Shown here in pieces: positions 33,901 through 40,354 of a stretch of 64,000 nt of DNA. Source of the stretch: an uncultured Bacteroidia bacterium. Lineage in GTDB: Bacteria; Bacteroidota; Bacteroidia; Bacteroidales; F082. The notes beneath the pieces are model-generated. The model was not told the DNA's origin and ran no database searches. It saw only the letters and a program-made list of their open reading frames with translations. The first letter of the stretch is position 1; each line of letters starts with the position of its first letter. The stretch spans positions 62,001-126,000 of the forward strand of contig CADBZW010000003.1 in the NCBI GenBank assembly GCA_902799345.1, given 5' to 3'. A program made the translations under genes and the position numbers.

Positions 33901-34822
33901 ATTGTGAAACTGTTTCATTGGCAGTCAGTGACTGGTTGTTGGTCTCGCTGATACGTTTGCCTTGTCCCTTCCCAGTGACCACAAAAGCGTAGGCATAATC
34001 ATCGTATGGGTTCTGGCCATGGACATATGCTGTCTTAGAGGCATCATACTTCCAACACACTGGGCCTCGACCATAGAACAGGATATAGTCACCATTGTCG
34101 AACTTGCCGTCCGACTCGCCATAGACATAGATAGGAAGCTCCACCAAGTCGTCATGGCGTGCCTCACTATTCATCTCGGGCAGCACTCCTCCACCGTTGT
34201 GATAGATGCGAATTTGACGAGGGTCGACATGGGCGACATCGACACCCAAATTCGACAAATCGGCATAGGTCAACTTGTAAATGCCCGTTTCGGGAAGACC
34301 GACTTTGTACCAATCTCCCGAGGCCATCGCAGAGCGGTCCGCAAACGATGGATTAGATTTTTGTGCCTCAAAATCAGCGGCTAACGTCACGGAAAGTGTG
34401 GCTGAAACCAATTTCTCAACCTTACCCCCTTGCTGACGGAAAGGCACGATGCGCACACTTAAAAACGACTCGTCGCGTGAGCGAATCGGAATAGCGGTCA
34501 CCTCAAAATCCTGTGCAACAGAAAACGCCTTCGCCAATTGCATTTCCTCAGGTGCCAGCGGAGCCGTCACCATCTTGTCCAACACCACTTTAGCGTCGAC
34601 ATGGTGGTCAAAGATGGGGAAAGACTGGTAGAACACAGGCATAGCTCCCACATATTCCGCCGACTGCAAAGAAATATAAAACGAGGTGTCATAGTCGTTT
34701 CTTTCTTCCATCAGGCCATTCCATTGCAGGCGAATGGGATACGAGCTGGTAATCTGAGCCATCGAGATGCAGGCCATTCCCAGTACAAAAACGACTAATA
34801 ACAAGAATTTATTTATGCGCAT
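30989..34822 (-). CDS. porU: T9SS sortase PorU (C25 peptidase)
   Basis: 1277 residues, within the range of PorU proteins. Signal peptide MRINKFLLLVVFVLGMACIS; N-terminal region about 25-165; core start GDWYKVGLPETGIYKLTYAD; C25 domain with His in LNYTGHGGEVQL (about residue 773) and Cys in ITGTCEFSRFDD (about 807); FFGDPALRL; and a C-terminal domain (NAPNPVTDETHFVF ... IYIFDIMGRWVTTL ... LRNGVYVYRVV). It cleaves T9SS signals at the surface in complex with PorV. First gene of porU-porU2-porV and divergent from gldJ, a conserved arrangement. Its -7 element is imperfect (TATTTTCG, 34897-34904). Confidence 0.95.
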   Translation of the reverse strand: MRINKFLLLVVFVLGMACISMAQITSSYPIRLQWNGLMEERNDYDTSFYISLQSAEYVGAMPVFYQSFPIFDHHVDAKVVLDKMVTAPLAPEEMQLAKAFSVAQDFEVTAIPIRSRDESFLSVRIVPFRQQGGKVEKLVSATLSVTLAADFEAQKSNPSFADRSAMASGDWYKVGLPETGIYKLTYADLSNLGVDVAHVDPRQIRIYHNGGGVLPEMNSEARHDDLVELPIYVYGESDGKFDNGDYILFYGRGPVCWKYDASKTAYVHGQNPYDDYAYAFVVTGKGQGKRISETNNQSLTANETVSQFIDHQVHELDEFSLFHVGRTYYGDKMDSTSSKNFDFNFPNVVTTKPCKVNTALAGRNIQNASFDVLLDNVKKATYSIPVYTSDYYYGYDVGGWVSANPTSETLRVTLKHNAYGAGTSEGYVDYITVNAWRNLKFTGSQMMFRNPEASINNKVYQYQLSNASQQVQVWNVTDPVAPSVMKGQLSGNTFSFKVNGDVDNEFVAFNGSSYCTAKMFGQVDNQNLHGIRDVDFVIVTYDGFMTQAERLKAIHNSLDPDLDVFITTPEMIYNEFSCGAKDISAIRDFCRMLYLDSNPGRKIKYLLLLGDCSYDYKNRTAVVDFVPTYESVSSLCMTETFVTDDYFGFMDEAEGSIGSSLADIGIGRFPVQTLEQATQMVDKIERYIVKDETTMQPWRNAVTFFTDDEAGFVNSAEEMAAMLPSVGGEGVVVDKIYLDAYEQVSAPGGEVCPEVNAAINSRMEKGTLVLNYTGHGGEVQLAEEKILQRKDVDSWRNAPMYPLMITGTCEFSRFDDHLRTSLGEYAFLNQYGGMIAMFTTSRVTHGNHNLEFNKGVYKNLFRIYGGEHYRLGDVYRMAKTNGSVVEKRYVFFGDPALRLNYPKWKVETLSINGQYPGYVMDSIQINDSTWQVNPVYLDTISALQPVSIEGVVKDFAGNVATNFNGVVSVIVYDKEADLSTRGTATGVINFKLRNSVIFNGKTDVKDGRFTMNFIVPRDISYRFGRGLINYYATDYDIDANGNCDSFIIGGFYDEAFEDHEPPEVRLFIDDTLFVNGGLTGQNPLLLAYVEDESGINTTGAGIGHDIIATLTGPTRNSYCLNSYFVSQIDEPGKGVITYRMQDLPDGDYTLTLKVWDIYNNSGTATIDFTVVNNSGILIENLFNAPNPVTDETHFVFDHNQGGNNMKVDIYIFDIMGRWVTTLSQVVSGSSTRVDPIRWDGRSAQGSVLRNGVYVYRVVATNDQGETATMVSKLVLSK

Positions 34823-34896
34823 AAAATTGTTATTCTTTAATTATCAATACATTATAACAAACACACCTATTAATAATATGGGTGTCTAAAAGAAAA

Positions 34897-34904
34897 CGAA
34901 AATA
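34897..34904 (-). promoter_or_regulatory. Imperfect -7 element TATTTTCG, candidate porU promoter
   Basis: One mismatch to TAnnTTTG; leader of about 70 bases. Between it and the porU start lies an imperfect ACACC...GGGTGT inverted repeat (34863-34886). Confidence 0.4.
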
Positions 34905-34986
34905 CAACTTTTTTATTGTCGCCAGAATTTTTTCCCAACAAAAAAGTTTTTTTTCAAAAAATGGTGGATGATTCAAAAAAAGACAC

Positions 34987-34994
34987 TATATTTG
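34987..34994 (+). promoter_or_regulatory. -7 element TATATTTG of gldJ
   Basis: Consensus match 79 bases before ATG 35074. Confidence 0.7.
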
Positions 34995-35073
34995 CCCGGT
35001 TTTTTGATAAAAATATCGATTGCGGCACAATAAACGCAAAACAACCGAGTTATAGATACAAACTTTTATTGAC

Positions 35074-36564
35074 ATGTATAGAAAACAAGGATTTAAGACA
35101 TTAGCCATCATCGTCTTGGCAGGATTGCTTACCGTTTCGTGCTCCCAAAAGTCCTCTCGTACAACGGGTTGGGCCTACAATGACGCCAACAACGGAGGCT
35201 TTGAAGTCACAGAAATCAACGACCAACAGATTGGTCCCGGTTTGATTGCCATCGAAGGCGGCACCTTCGTCATGGGTGCTACCAACGACAACATCACCTA
35301 TTCTTGGGACAATGCACCTCGTAAGGTGACCGTGCCTACTTTCTTGATTGACCGCACGGAGGTCAGCAACGTGGACTACCGCGAGTACATTTACTGGCTG
35401 AATCGCGTTTATGGCCAGAACTATCCTCAGGTGGTGCGCAATGCCGCTCCCGACACCTTGGTTTGGCGTGACCGTTTGTCCTACAACGAGCCCATGGTGG
35501 AGATTTACTTCCGTCATCCTTCATACAATGACTATCCGGTGGTTGGCGTGACATGGGTGCAAGCCCAAGACTATTGCGCTTGGCGTACCGACCGTGTCAA
35601 TGAGTTGATGCTTATCGAAGCCGGCATCCTTGATTGGGATCCTTCACAGCAGGACGAAGAGAACTTCAACACCGACGCTTATCTGGCTGGTCAGTACACT
35701 GGCAAGGTGAAGAATGGCAAGAAAGACCTCTCGAAAGGTGGCGATGGCATGCGTAACGTCAGAATGGACGATGGCATCCTCCTTCCCTCCTATCGTCTTC
35801 CCACGGAAGCTGAATGGGAATATGCCGCTGTTGGCCTGGTGGGTAACACCAGCAACGAACTCGTCAGCGAGCGTAAGGTGTATCCTTGGAGCGGTGAAGG
35901 CTTGCGTACCGACAGCAAGAGATACATGGGTAGCTTCATGGGCAACTTCAAGAAAGGTCCTGGTGACTACATGGGTGTCGCCGGTCACTTGAACGATGGT
36001 GCCGCTCTGCCCGCCCCCGTTGGTTCTTACTGGCCCAACGACTACGGCCTGTATAACATGGCTGGTAACGTTGCCGAATGGTGCCAAGATGTCTATCGTC
36101 CCTTGTCACATGAAGATGTTGCCGACTACAGCCCCTTCCGTGGTAACGTGTTTACCCGCAAGGCCGTCGACGACGAAGGCTTCCTGTTGCAGAAAGACTC
36201 CCTCGGTCGTATCCGCAGAGAACTCATCCCTCAAGAAGAAGCTTCCAAGCGTCAGAACTACCGCACTGCCTTTAACTCCAACTATGGCGACGGTGACTAC
36301 ATGTCAGCCATCCGTAACCGCTGGAACGACCCGCAAGAAGACCAAAGCACCTTCACAAGAGAGATGTACGACTATGCCACCAACGACACCCCTGGTACCA
36401 CTCTCATCAACGACGAATCGAGAGTGTACAAAGGCGGCTCATGGGCAGACCTTCCTTACTACCTGAGCCCTGGCACACGCCGTTACCTCAACCAGAACCA
36501 GTCCGCCTCCACAATCGGCTTCCGCTGCGCGATGAACAAGGTTGGAAGCTCCTTTGCAAAGTAA
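35074..36564 (+). CDS. gldJ: Gliding/T9SS lipoprotein GldJ
   Basis: 496 residues. Lipobox LTVSC gives lipidated Cys23. The rest is a formylglycine-generating-enzyme (FGE-sulfatase) fold: IEGGTFVMGATNDN, RTEVSNVDYREYIYWL, YRLPTEAEWEYAA, GLYNMAGNVAEWCQD and VYKGGSWADLPYYL with the closing GFRCAMN. GldJ, like GldK/PorK, is a structural outer-membrane lipoprotein needed for T9SS and for stability of GldK (established in Flavobacterium). PorK is the alternative, but the position next to porU and murF favours GldJ. Probably no FGE catalysis. Followed by a hairpin and murF. Confidence 0.88.
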   Translation: MYRKQGFKTLAIIVLAGLLTVSCSQKSSRTTGWAYNDANNGGFEVTEINDQQIGPGLIAIEGGTFVMGATNDNITYSWDNAPRKVTVPTFLIDRTEVSNVDYREYIYWLNRVYGQNYPQVVRNAAPDTLVWRDRLSYNEPMVEIYFRHPSYNDYPVVGVTWVQAQDYCAWRTDRVNELMLIEAGILDWDPSQQDEENFNTDAYLAGQYTGKVKNGKKDLSKGGDGMRNVRMDDGILLPSYRLPTEAEWEYAAVGLVGNTSNELVSERKVYPWSGEGLRTDSKRYMGSFMGNFKKGPGDYMGVAGHLNDGAALPAPVGSYWPNDYGLYNMAGNVAEWCQDVYRPLSHEDVADYSPFRGNVFTRKAVDDEGFLLQKDSLGRIRRELIPQEEASKRQNYRTAFNSNYGDGDYMSAIRNRWNDPQEDQSTFTREMYDYATNDTPGTTLINDESRVYKGGSWADLPYYLSPGTRRYLNQNQSASTIGFRCAMNKVGSSFAK

Positions 36565-36589
36565 ATTAGATTCTTTTTCATGATAGTAT

Positions 36590-36622
36590 AGAAGCCGTTT
36601 GACTCGTCAGGCGGCTTCTTTC
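36590..36622 (+). terminator. Candidate attenuator/terminator after gldJ
   Basis: AGAAGCCG (36590-36597), 14-base loop, CGGCTTCT (36612-36619), then TTC. The T-run is weak, so read-through into murF is likely. Confidence 0.5.
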
Positions 36623-36640
36623 ATTGATAGATACAACAAT

Positions 36641-37918
36641 ATGATAGAGAAAATATATCAACAATTCCAGAAGGCATACAAAGTCTCCACCGACAGCCGT
36701 AAGATCGAAAAAGACGCAGTTTTCTTCGCCCTCAAAGGCGAGAACTTCGACGCCAACGACTTCGCCCTGCAGGTGGCCGAGCAAGGTGTAGCCAGCCTCG
36801 TCGTCGCCGACCGCAAAGACCTGCCCAAGCATGAGCGCATCATCATTGTGGAAAACGCTTTAAAGGCTTTACAGGATTTGGCTGCCTATCACCGCTCGCA
36901 GAGCAAGGCGACCATCCTTTCCATCACCGGCACCAACGGCAAGACGACCACCAAGGAACTCGTCTCAGCGGTTTTGGCGAAGAAATATCGCATCATCCAC
37001 ACCATGGGCAACCTCAACAACCACATCGGCGTGCCGCTCACCCTGCTGAGCATCAAGCCCGACACCGAGATGGCCGTCGTGGAGATGGGCGCCAACCACC
37101 CTGGCGAGATTGACTTCCTCTGCAAAATCGCCGACCCCGACTATGGCTTAATTACCAACATTGGAAAAGCGCATCTGGAAGGCTTCGGCAGCTTCGAGGG
37201 CGTCATTAAAACCAAGACGGAATTGTATCGGCACATCAAGGCCCATGGGAAGGCTGTGTTCGTCAACCAGGGCAACCCGCTGCTATGGGAGCAATCCGAA
37301 GGACAAGAACGCATCTCCTACGGAAAACAATGTGATGCCTTCTGCCCTGTGGTTCCTGCAGCCTGCAATCCGTATTTGAGCGTTGGCTGGAGGGAACACC
37401 TCATCCAGACCCATCTTGTGGGCAGCTACAACTTCGAGAATGTGGCAGCCGCCATCGGCGTAGGACAGTATTTCGGTGTGGATGAAAACGCCATCGTCGA
37501 GGCCTTGGAAGCCTACACGCCCACCAACAGCCGCTCGCAGGTGGTTGAGACTCAAAAGAACCGCGTCATCATGGATGCCTACAACGCCAACCCCACCTCC
37601 ATGCGCGCCGCATTGATCAACTTCGCCAGCATCTGCGGAGAGCAACACCTATTAATACTTGGCGACATGCGCGAGTTGGGCACGGCCTCCGAAGAAGAGC
37701 ACCGCAACATCCTTGGCTTGATGAAGGAATTGAAATTCAAGGAGGCTTTGTTGGTCGGTTCGAACTTCAGTGCTTACAATGAGAATCCTGACTGGAAGAC
37801 CTTTGCAAAAGTGGAAGACTTGTGCGAGTATCTTGAAAGCAATCCCGTCAGCGGGAAGACGATACTCGTTAAAGGATCTCATAGTGTGCAACTTGAGAAA
37901 GTATTACCATTATTATGA
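36641..37918 (+). CDS. murF: UDP-N-acetylmuramoyl-tripeptide--D-alanyl-D-alanine ligase
   Basis: 425 residues from ATG 36641 (MIEKIYQQF); the upstream TTG-type extension runs through a hairpin and is rejected. Mur ligase with the N-terminal uridine-binding region (VSTDSRKIEKDAVFFALKGE), ATP loop TILSITGTNGKTTTKELV, VEMGANHPGEI, NIGKAHLEGFGS and C-terminal VVETQKNRVIMDAYNANPTS plus LILGDMRELG. It adds D-Ala-D-Ala to the muropeptide in the cytoplasm. Located gldJ-murF-anmK, placing T9SS structural and cell-wall genes on one unit. Confidence 0.97.
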   Translation: MIEKIYQQFQKAYKVSTDSRKIEKDAVFFALKGENFDANDFALQVAEQGVASLVVADRKDLPKHERIIIVENALKALQDLAAYHRSQSKATILSITGTNGKTTTKELVSAVLAKKYRIIHTMGNLNNHIGVPLTLLSIKPDTEMAVVEMGANHPGEIDFLCKIADPDYGLITNIGKAHLEGFGSFEGVIKTKTELYRHIKAHGKAVFVNQGNPLLWEQSEGQERISYGKQCDAFCPVVPAACNPYLSVGWREHLIQTHLVGSYNFENVAAAIGVGQYFGVDENAIVEALEAYTPTNSRSQVVETQKNRVIMDAYNANPTSMRAALINFASICGEQHLLILGDMRELGTASEEEHRNILGLMKELKFKEALLVGSNFSAYNENPDWKTFAKVEDLCEYLESNPVSGKTILVKGSHSVQLEKVLPLL

Positions 37919-37927
37919 CGAATACCT

Positions 37928-38032
37928 ACCCTCAAGCCGTCATTGCGGGCTTGACCCGCCATCTCCTTAGCGGAAAGGATACGTCTTCGCGCTCAGGAGA
38001 TGGCGGATGTTCCTCCGCCATGACGGTTTAAG
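37928..38032. repeat. REP-like element with long imperfect hairpin between murF and anmK
   Basis: CCGTCATTGCGGGCTTGACC begins at about 37937 and CCGCCATGACGG ends it near 38029; inner arms CCGCCATCTCCT and AGGAGATGGCGG pair perfectly. The motif CGTCATTGCGGGCTTGACCC is a repeat type known in many bacterial genomes (recall). Confidence 0.85.
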
Positions 38033-38064
38033 TTCAAGGATTATACCCCGTTATAACACCGCCA

Positions 38065-39120
38065 ATGAAAGAAACCACCGCCATAGGCATGATGTCGGGC
38101 AGCTCGCTGGACGGGCTGGACATCGCACTTGTACGCTTTCAGGAAGAGGGAGACAACTACCGCTTCCACATCCTTGAAGCCGAGACCCTACCCTATCCTG
38201 AGCATTGGAAAGCGATGCTCTCCGAGGCCTTCCACAAACAGCCTGAAGACTTGGTGCAGTTGGACAAGGACTACGGCAGATACTTAGGCGAGCAGGTGTT
38301 GGATTTCGCGAAGAAGCATAATGTTACGCCCGACTTCGTCGCTTCGCACGGTCACACCATCTTTCATCGCCCCGAGGAGCATTACACCCTGCAAATCGGC
38401 GACGGGCAGGAACTGGCCAAGGCTTGCGGCTTCACGGTCATCAACGACTTCCGCAGCGAAGATGTCAGCAAGGGCGGACAGGGAGCGCCGCTGGTACCCA
38501 TTGGTGACAAGCTACTCTTCGGCGACTATGAGATTTGTCTCAACATCGGCGGCATCGCCAACCTCTCCTACGACGAGGAGGGCAAGCGCATTGCATACGA
38601 CCTATGCATCGCTAACCAAGCCCTGAACTATCTCGCAAATATGAACGGCCGCGACTACGACCGCGACGGCGAAATGGCTCGCAGCGGCGAAGTCGACATC
38701 ACCTTGTTGAAACAGCTGAACAGGCATCCTTTCTATGGACAGTTTCCGCCCAAGTCGTTGGGACGTGAGTTCTTCGAGGCCAACCAGAAACAGCTCTTGC
38801 AAGGTCTCTCCGTTCCTGATATGCTGGCCACCTTTGTAGAGCACATCGCATTGCAAATTGCATTGCCCATCAGCTTCCTGCCTAAAGGCAAGATACTCTG
38901 CACCGGCGGCGGCGCGAGGAATAAATTCCTCATCGAGCGCCTGCAAGCCCGCACCAAACACGAGGTGGTCGTCCCAGAAAAGCAAATCATCGACTACAAG
39001 GAGGCTTTGGTCTTTGCATTCCTCGGATTATTAAGAATGGAGGGAAAGACCAATGTATTGGCTTCAGTGACTGGTGCCGAGAGTGACAGTTGCAGCGGAA
39101 AGATCTGGAAGTCTTGCTAA
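38065..39120 (+). CDS. anmK: Anhydro-N-acetylmuramic acid kinase
   Basis: 351 residues. Phosphorylates and hydrolyses 1,6-anhydro-MurNAc to MurNAc-6-phosphate during cell-wall recycling. Signatures: AIGMMSGSSLDGLDIALV (ATP site), VASHGHTIFHRP, GQELAKACGFTVINDFRSED with VSKGGQGAPLVP, LNIGGIANLSY, YDLCIANQALNYLA, DRDGEMARSG and the LCTGGGARNKFL motif. Placed behind murF, it links peptidoglycan synthesis and recycling. It is separated from murF by a 146-base repeat-containing gap. Confidence 0.96.
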   Translation: MKETTAIGMMSGSSLDGLDIALVRFQEEGDNYRFHILEAETLPYPEHWKAMLSEAFHKQPEDLVQLDKDYGRYLGEQVLDFAKKHNVTPDFVASHGHTIFHRPEEHYTLQIGDGQELAKACGFTVINDFRSEDVSKGGQGAPLVPIGDKLLFGDYEICLNIGGIANLSYDEEGKRIAYDLCIANQALNYLANMNGRDYDRDGEMARSGEVDITLLKQLNRHPFYGQFPPKSLGREFFEANQKQLLQGLSVPDMLATFVEHIALQIALPISFLPKGKILCTGGGARNKFLIERLQARTKHEVVVPEKQIIDYKEALVFAFLGLLRMEGKTNVLASVTGAESDSCSGKIWKSC

Positions 39121-39157
39121 AGCATTCTTTTTTATCGTTCATTTACAGCAACATACC

Positions 39158-39205
39158 CGACAGCAAACGACAACAAACGACTACTGTCGACAACAAACGT
39201 TTGTT
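39158..39205. promoter_or_regulatory. 10-bp phased repeats and palindrome upstream of the ORF6N gene
   Basis: Consecutive decamers CAGCAAACGA (39161), CAACAAACGA (39171), CTACTGTCGA (39181) and CAACAAACGT (39191) share a 10-bp period, one helical turn. The last merges into the perfect palindrome AACAAACGTTTGTT (39192-39205). It is 62 bases before a gene for a DNA-binding protein, so an autoregulatory operator is plausible. Confidence 0.5.
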
Positions 39206-39267
39206 CAACGGCTTGGTCTTGACAAAAGGTATTTCTTTGCAGTGAAAACAAGTAATACAACTAGAAA

Positions 39268-40185
39268 ATGGCAAAGAAAGAAACCAACACAGAACTTGAA
39301 ATCACAATTTGTGACATCAAAAGTAACGACAGTATCAATATAGAATCTTTGATACGCATAATTAGAGGCCAACAGGTAATGCTTGACTCGGATTTGGCAA
39401 TGCTGTATGGCGTTGAAACTAAAAGATTGAACGAACAGGTTAAACGAAATCTCAATCGTTTTCCAGAAGATTTCATGTTTCAACTAACTCAGGATGAGGC
39501 AGTTCGTTCAAGGTCGCAAATTGCGACCTTGAACACCCAAAGAGGTCAAAATATAAAATATCTTCCCTATGCCTTCACCCGCAATGGCATCGCTATGCTC
39601 AGCAGCGTGTTAAAGTCTGATACTGCTGTGGCGGTCAACATTCGCATCATGCGGGCTTTCACCATGATACCGCAACTCGTTAATCACAACACGCAGATTA
39701 TTGAGCGCATCTTCAACATTGAGCAGCATCAACAAGAGACAGACAAAACGATCAAGGTCATTCTTGACAGAATCGAGGACTTTAACCCCAAGCTCCTCTC
39801 CGAGCAAGTCTTCCCTACCGGCTGCGTCTGGGATGCATGGACTTATATTTCAGATCTCGTTAGAAGCGCCCAACAAAGAATCGCCCTTATCGACAATTAC
39901 GTTGACGACCGAGTGCTTTCCATGTTCACAAAGAGAGCCGACGGCGTTTCAGCGACCATTCACACCCGATATAACGAACAATTTCTCACTGACCTGAAGA
40001 AACACAACACCCAATATCCAGAGATTGAATTCATCCAACTGACACACCGAAATCATGATCGTTTCCTCATCATCGATGACAAAGTCTTCCTGTTGGGAGC
40101 AAGCTTGAAGGATATGGGAATGGGGCTTTGCGCGGTAACTGAAATGGCCATTGAGCCAGAGACCATTCTGGAGTTGCTGAAATGA
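39268..40185 (+). CDS. ORF6N-domain protein with PLD-like C-terminal region
   Basis: 305 residues. The N-terminal ORF6N (KilA-N-like, phage-type DNA-binding) domain spans about 25-120: IRGQQVMLDSDLAMLYGVET, LNEQVKRNLNRFPEDFMFQL and KYLPYAFTRNGIAMLSSVLK. A helical linker follows (IERIFNIEQHQQETDKTIKV). The C-terminal part resembles a phospholipase D-like unit with one variant HKD motif, HDRFLIIDDKVFLLG (HxRxxxxD, Lys replaced by Arg), so catalysis is doubtful. Such fusions are scattered in Bacteroidota genomes and may regulate mobile or stress functions. Codons 80-90 contain a 29-bp palindrome. Accessory gene on a lower-GC stretch. Confidence 0.85.
   Translation: MAKKETNTELEITICDIKSNDSINIESLIRIIRGQQVMLDSDLAMLYGVETKRLNEQVKRNLNRFPEDFMFQLTQDEAVRSRSQIATLNTQRGQNIKYLPYAFTRNGIAMLSSVLKSDTAVAVNIRIMRAFTMIPQLVNHNTQIIERIFNIEQHQQETDKTIKVILDRIEDFNPKLLSEQVFPTGCVWDAWTYISDLVRSAQQRIALIDNYVDDRVLSMFTKRADGVSATIHTRYNEQFLTDLKKHNTQYPEIEFIQLTHRNHDRFLIIDDKVFLLGASLKDMGMGLCAVTEMAIEPETILELLK
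39506..39534. repeat. 29-bp near-perfect palindrome inside the ORF6N gene
   Basis: GTTCAAGGTCGCAA, single A, TTGCGACCTTGAAC: 14-bp perfect arms, encoding RSRSQIATLN. Confidence 0.9.
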
Positions 40186-40225
40186 AAAAAAACTTCAAAA
40201 CCATCTATATAAACCAAATTCTTCT

Positions 40226-40233
40226 TACCTTTG
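40226..40233 (+). promoter_or_regulatory. -7 element TACCTTTG of the 951-residue cargo gene
   Basis: Consensus match with a long leader of about 115 bases before ATG 40355. Confidence 0.65.
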
Positions 40234-40354
40234 CCTTGTCATCCTCTCCGATTAGGATGGCAAACAAAATGGGAACATGTTGAACTGGCATTTATTCTGC
40301 GGCTTTTTGAGCGTCCCAAACTCAAGTCCCCGCACAGAGATAGTCGATTAAAAA

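Noticed and set aside
35074..36564. Catalytic formylglycine-generating enzyme or sulfatase modifier
   Set aside because: The fold is present, but the lipobox and the porU/murF context fit GldJ, a structural T9SS lipoprotein.
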